The translations under genes and the position numbers were made by a program. From assembly GCF_024464185.1 (NCBI RefSeq), contig NZ_JANHAU010000003.1:186001-250000 (forward strand): DNA of 64,000 nt, written 5' to 3'. The notes beneath the pieces were generated by a model that was not told the DNA's origin, searched no databases, and saw only the letters and a program-made list of their open reading frames with translations. The DNA is from Haloarchaeobius salinus. Its GTDB lineage: Archaea > Halobacteriota > Halobacteria > Halobacteriales > Natrialbaceae. Of this stretch, positions 49,389 through 57,961 are shown piece by piece (the stretch's first letter is position 1; the number at the start of each line of letters is the position of its first letter).

Positions 49389-50145
49389 GCCCGTGCTGGA
49401 GGTCTCGGGGCTGCGGAAGTCCTTCGGCGGCATCAACGCCCTCGACGGCGTCGACGTGACCGTCGGCCAGGGCATCACCGGCCTCATCGGGCCGAACGGG
49501 GCCGGGAAGACGACGTTCTTCAACTGCATCACCGGCTACCTGGAGCCCGACGGCGGTACCGTCGAGTTCCGGGGGACGGACCTGACGGGGCAGCGAACGC
49601 CCCGCGTCGTCCGCGAGGGACTCGTCCGCACCTTCCAGATTCCGCGCGAACTGGAGAACATGACCGTCCGGGAGAACCTGCTGCTCGCCCCCGGCGGGCA
49701 GTCGGGCGAGAAGCTCACCCGGACCTGGCTCCGCGGCGGCGAGTTCGCCGAGGACGAGCGGCGGAGCCGACGCGAGGCCGTCGAGATGGCCGAGTTCTTC
49801 GAGCTCGACCACCTGCTCGACGAGCCGGCGAGTTCGCTCTCGGGCGGCCAGCGCAAGCTGCTCGAACTCGCCCGCGTCCTGCTGACCGACCCGGAGATGG
49901 TGCTGCTCGACGAGCCGCTGGCCGGCGTCAACCCGACGCTCGAACGGAAGATCCTCGACCGCATCCACGAACTCCAATCGCAGGGACTCACGTTCCTGTT
50001 CGTCGAACACGACATCGAACTCATCATGGAGCACTGCGAGCACGTCGTCGTCATGCATCAGGGGCAGAAGCTCACCGAGGGCGCGCCATCCGAGGTCAGA
50101 AGCGACCAGCGCGTCATCGACGCCTACCTGGGTGAGGAGCTATGA
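49381..50145 (+). CDS. livG: Branched-chain-type ABC ATPase LivG
   Basis: A 254-residue ATP-binding subunit. Walker A is GLIGPNGAGKTTFFNCITG; the ABC signature is SSLSGGQRKLLELARVLL; Walker B is VLLLDEPLAGVNP; the switch histidine is in FVEHDIELI. The ATG at 49381 is preceded by GGAGGTGAC (49368-49376), an excellent ribosome-binding site. It overlaps livM and livF, so the transporter is made from one transcript. Confidence 0.93.
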   Translation: MTEPVLEVSGLRKSFGGINALDGVDVTVGQGITGLIGPNGAGKTTFFNCITGYLEPDGGTVEFRGTDLTGQRTPRVVREGLVRTFQIPRELENMTVRENLLLAPGGQSGEKLTRTWLRGGEFAEDERRSRREAVEMAEFFELDHLLDEPASSLSGGQRKLLELARVLLTDPEMVLLDEPLAGVNPTLERKILDRIHELQSQGLTFLFVEHDIELIMEHCEHVVVMHQGQKLTEGAPSEVRSDQRVIDAYLGEEL

Positions 50146-50846
50146 GCCTGCTCGAACTCGACGCGGTCGACGCGGGCTACGGCGACCTCCAGATACTGAC
50201 CGACGTGGACATGCACGTCGACGAGGGCGAGTACGTCACCATCGTCGGCCCCAACGGAGCCGGCAAGTCCACCGCGATGAAGACCGTCTTCGGGCTGACG
50301 ACCCACATGGGCGGCACCGTCCGATTCGAGGGGACCGACATCCACGAGCTCGGCACGCAGGAGATCATCCGCGAGGGCATCGCGTACGTCCCCCAGACGG
50401 AGAACCTGTTCCCCCGGATGACCGTCCGGGAGAACCTGGAGATGGGTGCGTACATCTTCGACGACGTGCCGCAGGACCGACTCGCCGACGTGTTCGACCG
50501 GTTCCCCATCCTCGAGGAGCGCCAGCGCCAGCGCGCCGGCACGATGTCCGGCGGGCAACAGCAGATGCTGGCGATGGGGGCGGCGCTGATGCTCGACCCG
50601 GCGCTCCTCCTGCTCGACGAGCCATCCGCCGGGCTCGCACCCGACCTCGTCGACGAGATGTTCGACCGCATCGACGAGATCAACGACGCCGGGACGGCGG
50701 TGCTGATGGTCGAGCAGAACGCCAAGGAGGCGCTCCGCCGCTGCGACCGCGGCTACGTGCTCGTCAACGGCGAGAACAGCTTCGAGGGTCCCGGCGACGA
50801 GCTGCTGGCCGACGAGGAGGTCCGCCAGCGGTTCCTCGGCGGCTGA
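50142..50846 (+). CDS. livF: Branched-chain-type ABC ATPase LivF
   Basis: A 234-residue ATPase. Walker A VGPNGAGKSTAMKTVFG; signature GTMSGGQQQMLAMGAALM; Walker B LLLLDEPSAGLAPDLVD; FVEQNA-like MVEQNAKEALRR. PQTENLFPRMTVRENLEMGA is the LivF-type Q-loop. ATGA overlap with livG. It is the last gene of the operon that began at 40348. Confidence 0.93.
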   Translation: MSLLELDAVDAGYGDLQILTDVDMHVDEGEYVTIVGPNGAGKSTAMKTVFGLTTHMGGTVRFEGTDIHELGTQEIIREGIAYVPQTENLFPRMTVRENLEMGAYIFDDVPQDRLADVFDRFPILEERQRQRAGTMSGGQQQMLAMGAALMLDPALLLLDEPSAGLAPDLVDEMFDRIDEINDAGTAVLMVEQNAKEALRRCDRGYVLVNGENSFEGPGDELLADEEVRQRFLGG

Positions 50847-50958
50847 CCCACCCCGACCGGTTCGTCGGCGACAGTGCAGGCCGTCCGCCGTCCCCATACC
50901 TGCGGGGCCTGTTCCGAATCCACCCCCGGCGGCTATCGACGAGACACCTAGAGCGCAA

Positions 50959-50967
50959 GTTTATAAG
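50959..50967 (+). promoter_or_regulatory. TATA box of the DUF5518 gene
   Basis: GTTTATAAG is 27 bases before the ATG at 50989. Confidence 0.6.
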
Positions 50968-50988
50968 TGCATCTGTCGTTCTACCGGC

Positions 50989-51432
50989 ATGGCACTCAAC
51001 TTCGACGACAGCAGTCACGAGAACGGCTTCTGGATCAACGCGCTCATCGGTGCCGTCGCGGCGTTCGTGCTCGGGTTCATCCCGTTCTCGACCGTCCTCG
51101 GTGGCGTGGTCGCGGCGTACCTACAGAAAGGGGAGACTCGAATGGAGAACGTGAAGGTCGGCGCGGCCGCCGGGGCGATATTCTTCGTGCCCTCGCTGCT
51201 CGCCCTGTTCGGGTTCGGCTTCCTCGGCATCCTGACCGGCGACGCGGCGGGCTTCATCGTCCTCATGCTGTTCGGCATCATCATGCTCGTGATAGCCGCC
51301 ATCTACACCGTCGGCCTCTGTGCGCTCGGTGGCTTCATCGCCCACGCAGTCTGGGAGGACGACTTCCGCAAGGCCCGCACGACCGCCAGCACCGACACCA
51401 CGACCGAGACGTACGACGAAGCCCAGTACTGA
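50989..51432 (+). CDS. DUF5518-type membrane protein
   Basis: A 147-residue membrane protein with three to four hydrophobic spans (FWINALIGAVAAFVLGFIPF, VKVGAAAGAIFFVPSLLALF, GFIVLMLFGIIMLVIAAIYTVG). The short loop YLQKGETRMENVKVGAAAG matches the DUF5518 pattern (GGxxAGYL...VGAxAG) known from haloarchaea. Function unknown. The tail is threonine-rich and polar. It has its own TATA box and is not part of the transporter operon. Confidence 0.8.
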   Translation: MALNFDDSSHENGFWINALIGAVAAFVLGFIPFSTVLGGVVAAYLQKGETRMENVKVGAAAGAIFFVPSLLALFGFGFLGILTGDAAGFIVLMLFGIIMLVIAAIYTVGLCALGGFIAHAVWEDDFRKARTTASTDTTTETYDEAQY

Positions 51433-51522
51433 CCGGGCGTCGAGGAACGCGTTTTTCGGGGCGACGACAGTCACCGGAGTCGGAGGGCAATCATTACTTG
51501 GGGGCCCTTCGAAGCCACCGCT

Positions 51523-52011
51523 ATGGCCTACAGCTACGAGCCACACTACTTCGAGGACATGGAGGTCGGCAAGACCTTCGAGAGCGTCGGACGGACCGTC
51601 ACCGAGTCGGACTTCGTCTTCCACTCGATGTTCGCCGACGACTGGACGGAGCTCCACACCAACGCCGAGTACAGCGAGGACGGCCCGTTCGGCGAGCGCA
51701 TCGGCCACGGCCCGATGACGTTCATCCTCACGACCGGGATGGTCCAGCGCTGTGGCTTCGTCGAGCGCACCGTCATCGCCTTCCTCGGGATGAACTACAT
51801 GGACGTGCCGAACCCGCTGACCATCGGCGACACCATCTCCTCGGAGTTCGAGGTCACGGAGCGACAGGAGTTCGAGTCGCGTGAGGACGCCGGCCTCGTC
51901 GTGGTCGACTCCGAGACGCGCAACCAGGACGACGAGATACTGCTGCAAGGCGACATGAAGTTCATGTTCAAGAAGCGGGCGCACTACGGCGACAAGCCCG
52001 GCAACCCCTGA
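51523..52011 (+). CDS. MaoC-family dehydratase
   Basis: A 162-residue hot-dog fold protein (R-hydratase/MaoC type) starting at residues AYSYEPHYFEDMEVGKTFESVGRTVTESD. The catalytic region is DWTELHTNAEYSEDGPFGERIGHGPMT, a variant of the D-x5-H hydratase motif. It probably hydrates a 2-enoyl-CoA. A weak TATA-like element is upstream. It lies near other acyl-CoA and VOC genes but each has its own spacing, so an operon is not proved. Confidence 0.87.
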   Translation: MAYSYEPHYFEDMEVGKTFESVGRTVTESDFVFHSMFADDWTELHTNAEYSEDGPFGERIGHGPMTFILTTGMVQRCGFVERTVIAFLGMNYMDVPNPLTIGDTISSEFEVTERQEFESREDAGLVVVDSETRNQDDEILLQGDMKFMFKKRAHYGDKPGNP

Positions 52012-52054
52012 CGCGGTACGAGGTACTTTCTCCCCGGCCGCCGAACAGTCGTCC

Positions 52055-52411
52055 ATGACCATGGACCACGCGGCGATCCGCGTCTCGAACCTCGACGACT
52101 CGCTCGCGTTCTACCGGGACGTGTTCGGATACGAGCCGGTCGAGCGGTTCGAGGAGAGCGACGCCGTCTCGGACACGTTCGTCGGCGTCGACGACCAGGC
52201 GGTGATACAGCTCGTCGAGGCCGACGGCCCGGTCGAACCGAGCGACGGCGGACACCTCGGGCTCTCCGTCGAGGACGTCGACGCAGCGGTCGCCGAGCTG
52301 CCGGCCGACCGCGTCACCCGCGGACCGGAGACCATCGAGGAACTCGACATCCGCATCGCGTTCGTCACCGACCCCGACGGGCACGTGCTCGAACTGCTCG
52401 AACCGGTCTGA
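52055..52411 (+). CDS. VOC-superfamily protein (glyoxalase/dioxygenase fold)
   Basis: A 118-residue single VOC module: MDHAAIRVSNLDDSLAFYRDVFGYEP, then GGHLGLSVEDVDAAVAEL and IAFVTDPDGHVLELLEPV. Metal-ligand positions fit: H near the start, H in GGHLGLSV and E near the end (HVLELLE). It could be a glyoxalase I-like, methylmalonyl-CoA epimerase-like or fosfomycin-like enzyme. The ATG at 52055 or 52061 are both possible. Confidence 0.85.
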   Translation: MTMDHAAIRVSNLDDSLAFYRDVFGYEPVERFEESDAVSDTFVGVDDQAVIQLVEADGPVEPSDGGHLGLSVEDVDAAVAELPADRVTRGPETIEELDIRIAFVTDPDGHVLELLEPV

Positions 52412-52460
52412 GCCGGGGGAAACACGAACGCTTTTTCGCCTGCCCGTTGCAGGAGGGAGT

Positions 52461-53339
52461 ATGAGTCTCCCGAGCGTCGTCGACCCCGACGACCCACGAA
52501 TCATCGACACCCACGCACACCAGCCGACCGAGGAGTTCCTGTTCGACGCCGGCGGCGAGATGATGCAGGACGCCGCCGCACGCTTCGGCAAGGAGATGGT
52601 GCCGAACTCCTACGAGGAGATGATCGAGGAGTACCGCGCCGTGGGCATCGACAGGGCGGTCCTGCTCGGCTGGGACGCCGAGACGAACACCGGCAACCCG
52701 CCGGTGCCGAACGAGTACGTCGCCGAGGTGCGCGACGAGCACGACGACTTCTTCGTCGGCTTCGGCAGCGTCGACCCGCTGAAGGACGACTGCGTCGAGG
52801 AGGCCCGCCGCTGTGTCGAGGACCTCGACCTCGTCGGCTTCAAGTTCCAGCAGATCGCCCAGGGCTTCGACCCGAGCGACCCCGAGCACGAGGAGCTGTT
52901 CGCGACCATCGAGGACCTCGGCGTCCCCTGTGTCTTCCACGGCGGCAACTCCACGCTCGGCGCGTGCTCGCCCGGCGGCCGCGGCCTGCAGATCAAGTAC
53001 GGCGACCCGATGCTCATCGACGACGTGGCTGCCCGCCACCCCGATCTGCAGATCCTCATCGCCCACCCGGCGTTCCCGTGGGAGAAGGAACAGCTCGCCA
53101 TCTGCCAGCAGAAGGGGAACGTCTACATGGACCTCTCCGGCTGGATGCCCGCGTACATCGACGACCAGGTGCTGCACTACGCGAAGAGCCTGCTCAAGGA
53201 CAAGGTGATGTTCGGCACGGACTACCCGATGCTCGACCCGAAGATCTGGCTCGAACAGTTCGCCGAACTCGACTTCCCCGAGGCGGTCCAGCGCAAGATA
53301 CTCTGGGAGAACGCCGAGGAGTTCTTCGACCTGGACTGA
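52461..53339 (+). CDS. Amidohydrolase family 2 protein (ACMSD-like)
   Basis: A 292-residue TIM-barrel metal-dependent hydrolase/decarboxylase. The metal motif IIDTHAHQP (HxH) is at residues 14-22; GFGSVDPLKDD, PCVFHGGNST and ILIAHPAFPWEKEQ supply further ligands; the conserved aspartate is in MFGTDYPML. This group (Amidohydro_2) includes 2-amino-3-carboxymuconate semialdehyde decarboxylase and 4-oxalomesaconate hydratase-type enzymes of aromatic breakdown. Substrate unknown. It lies between two VOC genes. Confidence 0.85.
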   Translation: MSLPSVVDPDDPRIIDTHAHQPTEEFLFDAGGEMMQDAAARFGKEMVPNSYEEMIEEYRAVGIDRAVLLGWDAETNTGNPPVPNEYVAEVRDEHDDFFVGFGSVDPLKDDCVEEARRCVEDLDLVGFKFQQIAQGFDPSDPEHEELFATIEDLGVPCVFHGGNSTLGACSPGGRGLQIKYGDPMLIDDVAARHPDLQILIAHPAFPWEKEQLAICQQKGNVYMDLSGWMPAYIDDQVLHYAKSLLKDKVMFGTDYPMLDPKIWLEQFAELDFPEAVQRKILWENAEEFFDLD

Positions 53340-53381
53340 GCCGCCACGAACCCTTTTCTCGCTGGGACGCGCGTAGCCGCC

Positions 53382-54212
53382 ATGGACATCCGCATCGACC
53401 ACGTCGCGAGCGCCTGGGCCGACCGCGAGGCGGGCGAAGCCGCGTGCGACGCCGTCGGGCTCCCGACCACCTACGGCGGGGAGCACGCCGACGGGACGAC
53501 CGACATGAGCATCGTCGGCTTCCCCGACGGCAGCTACCTCGAACTCATCACGAACACCGGCGAGGCGCAACCCTCGCGTTGGCCCGTGTTCATCGCAGGC
53601 GACGCGGGGCCGGCCGCCTGGTGCGTCGAGGTCGACGACCTCCGGTCGGCGCTCACCCGCGCACTCGACGCGGGAGTGCGCGTCGCCGGCCCGGACCGTG
53701 ACGGCCGCGAGCGTCCCGACGGGGTGTACGTCGAGTGGGAGACGGCCATCCTCGGAGACAGCCTCGGCGCGACGCTCCCGTTCGTCATCGAGGACCGGAC
53801 ACCGCGGCGCTACCGCATCACGCCCGACCCGCAGCTCGTGGACTCGCCGCTGGTGGGCATCTCCGAGGTCGTCGTGCTGACCGACGACGCGACCGCACTG
53901 ACGCGGCCCTTCGACCGCCTGTTCGGGGTGCCTCGACCGGAGGCCGTTGACGCCGACGAGTTCGGGGCAAGGCTCCACCGGTTCGCCGGTGCGGGCGTCG
54001 CGCTCGCCGAACCGGCCGGCGACCGCCTCCGGGACAGGCTCGACGAGTTCGGTCCGGCACCCTGTGCCGTGCTCGTGGAGACGCCCGACCTCGACGCGGC
54101 GGGGGAGGCCTTCTCGCTCACGAACCCGGTGGCGTGGGGACACGACCGCGTCGCGTGGTTCGACCATCCGGCGCTGCGGGAGTGGCTGGGTGTCGTCGAG
54201 TACGACGACTGA
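53382..54212 (+). CDS. VOC-superfamily protein, two-module
   Basis: A 276-residue protein starting MDIRIDHVASAWADREAGEAACDAVG. The first half is a glyoxalase-like module with DMSIVGFPDGSYLELIT, and the second half is a divergent module with LVGISEVVVLTDDATALTRPFDRLFG. Metal-ligand residues in the first module resemble those of Glyoxalase_3-type proteins. Function unknown. It is 42 bases after the amidohydrolase on the same strand. Confidence 0.78.
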   Translation: MDIRIDHVASAWADREAGEAACDAVGLPTTYGGEHADGTTDMSIVGFPDGSYLELITNTGEAQPSRWPVFIAGDAGPAAWCVEVDDLRSALTRALDAGVRVAGPDRDGRERPDGVYVEWETAILGDSLGATLPFVIEDRTPRRYRITPDPQLVDSPLVGISEVVVLTDDATALTRPFDRLFGVPRPEAVDADEFGARLHRFAGAGVALAEPAGDRLRDRLDEFGPAPCAVLVETPDLDAAGEAFSLTNPVAWGHDRVAWFDHPALREWLGVVEYDD

Positions 54213-54291
54213 GGCGGACGGGCGGTGTTCGACTGGCACGGCCGGGCTATCGTTCACCCGGCCCGGGATTCAGGTAACTATTGAACGAACA

Positions 54292-54308
54292 CGGGGTTTT
54301 GAACCCCG
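54292..54308. promoter_or_regulatory. Inverted repeat over the acyl-CoA ligase TATA region
   Basis: CGGGGTT-TTG-AACCCCG is a 7-bp perfect dyad with a 3-base centre. The TTTTGAA at its centre lies where the TATA box of the gene at 54328 should be (about 27 bases upstream). Confidence 0.4.
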
Positions 54309-54327
54309 GAGAACCGAACCATCGTTC

Positions 54328-55938
54328 ATGCACAAACCCCTGCTGGTGACCGACTTCCTCGACCGTGCACGCCGACACTACGCCGACGAGACGGCCGTCG
54401 TGGCGACGACGGGCGAACGCTACACCTACGCCGAGTTCGGCGAACGAGCCGACCGGTTCTCGGCGTTCCTCCAGTCCGTCGGCGTGTCGGAGGGTGACCG
54501 CGTCGCCGTCCTCGACCCCAACACGCACTACCACCTCGAAGCGGCCTACGGGTCGATGCAGGTCGGTGCGGTCCACACGCCGCTGAACTACCGGCTGACC
54601 GCCGACGACTACGCCTACATCCTCGAGGACGCCGGCGTGACGGCCATCTACGCCGACCACGAGTACGCCCACCGCATCGAGCAGATCCGCGACGAGGTGC
54701 CGACCGAGCTGTTCGTGACGAACGACACCGACGCGGTCGACGGCGACTGGCGCTCCTTCGACGACGAGCTCGACGCGGCGGGGACCGACTACGACCGCGC
54801 CGAGATGACCGAGCACGACGTGGTGACCATCAACTACACCTCCGGCACCACCGGCGACCCGAAGGGCGTCTGTCGGACACACCGCGCGGAGACAATCCAC
54901 TCCTACCTCGTCACGGCCCACCAGGACATCTCGGACGACGACGTCTACCTCTGGACGCTGCCGATGTTCCACGTCAACGGCTGGGGCCACATCTACTCCA
55001 TCACCGGCAACGGCGGGACCCACGTCTGCACGCGCGGCGTCGACGCCGAGGCGGTGTTCGACGCCATCCAGACCGAGGACGTGAGCTACCTCTGTGCCGC
55101 GCCGACGGTGCTCAACATGCTGATGAACCACTACGACGAGCACGACGGCGACGTCCAGACGGCGGGCGCGAACCCCGTCCGCGCCGCGACCGCTGGTGCA
55201 GCGCCGCCCGAATCGACCCTCCGGACCGTCGAGGACGAGTTCGGCTGGACGCTGATGCACGTCTACGGCGCGACCGAGACCGGCCCGCTCATCACCACCT
55301 CGCACTCGCCCCGGCACCTCGCCGGCAAGAGCGACGACGAACGGTTCGACCTGATGAAGCGGCAGGGCGTCGGCTACCTCGGCACCGAGGTCCGCGTCGT
55401 CGACGAGGACGGGAAGGACGTGCCCCGTGACGGGTCGACCATCGGCGAGATCGTCGTCCGCGGCAACCAGGTGATGGACCGCTACTGGAACAAGCCCGAG
55501 GAGACAGAGACGGCGTTCTCCGAGCGCCGTGAGGGCTACTACCACATGGGCGATCTCGCGACGTGGGACGAGAACGGCTTCGTCGCCATCCAGGACCGCA
55601 AGAAGGACATCATCATCTCCGGCGGCGAGAACATCTCGACCATCGAGCTGGAGGACGTGCTCTACGACCACCCCGAGATATCGAAGGCGGCGGTCATCCC
55701 CGCACCGAGCGAGCAGTGGGGCGAGACCCCGAAGGCGTTCGTCGTCCCGACCGCCGACGCCACCATCGACCCCGACGACGTGAAGGCGTTCGTCGCGGAC
55801 CGCGTCGCGAACTTCAAGCGCATCACCCGCGTCGAGTTCGTCGAGCAGCTCCCCGAGACCGCGACCGGGAAGGTCCAGAAGTACGAGCTCCGCGAGCGGG
55901 AGTGGGAGGACGAGGACTCGATGGTCGGGCAGGGCTGA
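54328..55938 (+). CDS. AMP-dependent acyl-CoA synthetase (long-chain fatty acid-type)
   Basis: A 536-residue ANL-family ligase: carboxylate plus ATP plus CoA to acyl-CoA. Motifs: NYTSGTTGDPKGVCRTHR (P-loop), MHVYGATETGPL, YYHMGDLATWDENGFVAIQDRKKDIIISGGENIS (hinge), and the catalytic lysine in ETATGKVQKYEL. A conserved start MHKPLLVTDFLDRARRHY shows the ATG at 54328 is right and not the long in-frame shadow upstream. The inverted repeat at its promoter suggests control. Substrate (medium-chain, aromatic or dicarboxylic) is not readable. Confidence 0.9.
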   Translation: MHKPLLVTDFLDRARRHYADETAVVATTGERYTYAEFGERADRFSAFLQSVGVSEGDRVAVLDPNTHYHLEAAYGSMQVGAVHTPLNYRLTADDYAYILEDAGVTAIYADHEYAHRIEQIRDEVPTELFVTNDTDAVDGDWRSFDDELDAAGTDYDRAEMTEHDVVTINYTSGTTGDPKGVCRTHRAETIHSYLVTAHQDISDDDVYLWTLPMFHVNGWGHIYSITGNGGTHVCTRGVDAEAVFDAIQTEDVSYLCAAPTVLNMLMNHYDEHDGDVQTAGANPVRAATAGAAPPESTLRTVEDEFGWTLMHVYGATETGPLITTSHSPRHLAGKSDDERFDLMKRQGVGYLGTEVRVVDEDGKDVPRDGSTIGEIVVRGNQVMDRYWNKPEETETAFSERREGYYHMGDLATWDENGFVAIQDRKKDIIISGGENISTIELEDVLYDHPEISKAAVIPAPSEQWGETPKAFVVPTADATIDPDDVKAFVADRVANFKRITRVEFVEQLPETATGKVQKYELREREWEDEDSMVGQG

Positions 55939-55997
55939 AGCGGGCGGCCACCCGGCGTCGGGAACGGGGTTAAGCCGGTTCGGGCCCGAGGTCGACC

Positions 55998-56822
55998 GTG
56001 CTCCCCACCCTCGCCACCATCGGCACGGCGGCCGGCCACCCGTTCGTCCGGGTCGGTGCCGGGCCACGCAGCCTGCTCGTCGTCCCCGGTCTGAACGATC
56101 CCCTCCACACGGTCGGGGACTCGTGGTGGTACCCGCGGCTGATGGCGCTGTACCTCCGGCGCTACGCTGACACGCACACCGCCTACATGGTGAGCCGACC
56201 GCACGGGCTCGCCCCGAACACGACAGTAGCCGACCTCGCCCGCGGCTACGGACGCGTGCTCGACGAACTCGACGCGGACTCGGTCGACGTGCTCGGGCTC
56301 TCCATGGGAGGGTTCGTCGTCCAGCACCTCGCCGCCGCGGACGACCGGGTCGAGCGCGCGGTGCTGGGGCTGTCGGCCGCGTGGCTGAGCGACGCTGGGG
56401 CCGCGGTCGTCCGGCAGTGGCGCGACTGGGCAGTCGCGCGACGCTGGGGCCGCATCTACCGCGACGCGTTCGGCATCCTCACCGCCGGGACCCGGGCTCG
56501 GCTCCTCCAGGCCGGCGTCGTCGTCTACGACCGGGTGTTCGAACCCGTCGAACCGGCCGACTTCGTCGTCTCCGCCGACGCATGCCTCGCCTTCGACGGT
56601 GGCGACGTCTGCAGGCGTGTCGGCTGTCCGACCCTCGTCGTCGGCGCGGACCGCGACCCCTTCTTCGACGAGGCCGACTACCGGGCGGCCGCCGACGCGC
56701 TGCCGAACGGCCGGTTGGCGATGCTCCGCGGGACCGGCCACGAGGCGGTCGTCGAGCATCCAGCGGCCTTCGACGGCACCGTGCAGCGGTTCCTCGAACG
56801 ATGCGGCTCCGCAGGCAGCTAG
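55998..56822 (+). CDS. Alpha/beta hydrolase
   Basis: A 274-residue alpha/beta hydrolase starting at GTG (55998), MLPTLATIGTAAGHP. LLVVPGLNDPLHT replaces the usual HG loop; the elbow is VLGLSMGGFVVQHLAA (GxSxG); the acid is in TLVVGADRDPFFDEADY; the histidine is in GTGHEAVVEH. A TATA-like GGGTTAAGCC is about 27 bases upstream. Function is not predictable beyond esterase/hydrolase. Confidence 0.83.
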   Translation: MLPTLATIGTAAGHPFVRVGAGPRSLLVVPGLNDPLHTVGDSWWYPRLMALYLRRYADTHTAYMVSRPHGLAPNTTVADLARGYGRVLDELDADSVDVLGLSMGGFVVQHLAAADDRVERAVLGLSAAWLSDAGAAVVRQWRDWAVARRWGRIYRDAFGILTAGTRARLLQAGVVVYDRVFEPVEPADFVVSADACLAFDGGDVCRRVGCPTLVVGADRDPFFDEADYRAAADALPNGRLAMLRGTGHEAVVEHPAAFDGTVQRFLERCGSAGS

Positions 56823-56846
56823 TCGGGCCTCGCAGAGACCGAGCGG

Positions 56847-57611
56847 CTAGTCCCAGTCGGGGTTCCGTCCCTCGAGGAACGCGTCGACCCCCTCCTCGTG
56901 CTCCTCGGACATGTACGCCTGCACCTGCAGCATGTTCTCGTAGTCGAGCGCCTTCCGCCAGTCGTTGTCGAGGTTCTCGTGGATGGCCTGCTTGGTCATC
57001 CCGACCGTCCGGGTGGGGCGACGCGAGAGCTTGCCGACCATCTCGTCGACCGTCTCGTCCAGCTCGTCCTCGGGGACGGCCTCGTTGACGAGGCCCATCT
57101 CCGCCGCTTCCTCGCCGTCGAAGAACTCCCCGGTCATGGTGAGGCGCTTCGCGGTGCGGAGCCCGACCAGCCGCGGCAGGGTGAACGTCGCGCCGGTGTC
57201 GGGCACCAGTCCGACGCGGATGAACGCACAGGAGAACGTCGCGTCGGGGACCGTGTACGCCAGGTCAGACGCGGCGACGATGGCGAGCCCAGCGCCGACG
57301 CAGTCGCCGTTGATCTTCGCCACGACGGGGACATCGGTGTTCAGGAGTTCCGTCGCCGCCCGGTTGAACGTGTCCGCGACGCGCTCGTAGGCCTCGCGCG
57401 GGCCCTCCTCGCGCTCCTTCATCGCCTGGATGTCGCCGCCGGCGGAGAACGCGGGGTCGTCGCCGGTCAGCACGATGGCGTCGTGCTCGACCGGGTCGGC
57501 CTCGGCGACCGCGTCGGCGAGGTCCCGCGCGACCTGCAGGTTCATCGCGTTCATGACGTTCGGCCGGTCGAACGTTATCGTCCGTACGCCGTCGTCGTCC
57601 TCGACTCGCAT
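56847..57611 (-). CDS. Enoyl-CoA hydratase (crotonase family)
   Basis: A 254-residue crotonase. VRTITFDRPNVMNAMNLQVARDL opens the fold, with the oxyanion loop FSAGGDIQAMKE and the catalytic KINGDCVGAGLAIVAASDLAYTVPDATFSCAFIRVGLVPDTGATFTLPRLVG. Compared with the copy at 34435, the second acidic catalytic residue region reads FIRVGLVPDTG rather than QAEINLGIMPGGG, so it may be an isomerase, hydrolase or ring-modifying member (PaaG-like enzymes have the DTG motif). This relates it to phenylacetate breakdown as an inference. TATA-like AACAATTAAGC upstream. Confidence 0.87.
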   Translation of the reverse strand: MRVEDDDGVRTITFDRPNVMNAMNLQVARDLADAVAEADPVEHDAIVLTGDDPAFSAGGDIQAMKEREEGPREAYERVADTFNRAATELLNTDVPVVAKINGDCVGAGLAIVAASDLAYTVPDATFSCAFIRVGLVPDTGATFTLPRLVGLRTAKRLTMTGEFFDGEEAAEMGLVNEAVPEDELDETVDEMVGKLSRRPTRTVGMTKQAIHENLDNDWRKALDYENMLQVQAYMSEEHEEGVDAFLEGRNPDWD

Positions 57612-57707
57612 ACTCCCTCCAACTTTCCATGAGTGCTTAATTGTTCTCCCGCGCCCCGACCCTGGTCAGGATTTTTGTATCGACGGTCCGAACCTCGAAG
57701 CGAACCC

Positions 57708-57908
57708 ATGAATCCGCTGAAACCGCCGTGCATGCGCAAGAACTCGCACGCCAAGAAGGGAGCCGAGGAGGGCGCGAAGATCGGTGCGAAGATCGGCCGG
57801 CCCCTCGGCCCCGTCGGCTCCGGCATCGGCGCGGGGATGGGCGCGGCGAGCGGGCACATCGCCGGTGCGATGCGGGACAACGTCGAGAACGTCCTCAAGC
57901 CGTTCTGA
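57708..57908 (+). CDS. Small glycine-zipper protein
   Basis: A 66-residue protein: MNPLKPPCMRKNSHAKKGA, then EEGAKIGAKIGRPLGPVGSGIGAGMGAASGHIAGAMRDNVENVLKPF. The glycine-rich stretch (GxxxG spacing) resembles a glycine zipper and might insert in or bind membranes, although hydrophobicity is modest. The ATG at 57708 follows a TATA-like ATTTTTGTAT at 57671-57680. No homologue is recognised. Confidence 0.68.
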   Translation: MNPLKPPCMRKNSHAKKGAEEGAKIGAKIGRPLGPVGSGIGAGMGAASGHIAGAMRDNVENVLKPF

Positions 57909-57961
57909 ACGGTTCGCACGGCTTGGCAAGGTTCAAAGCCCCCGGGCGAATTCGTGTCCGT

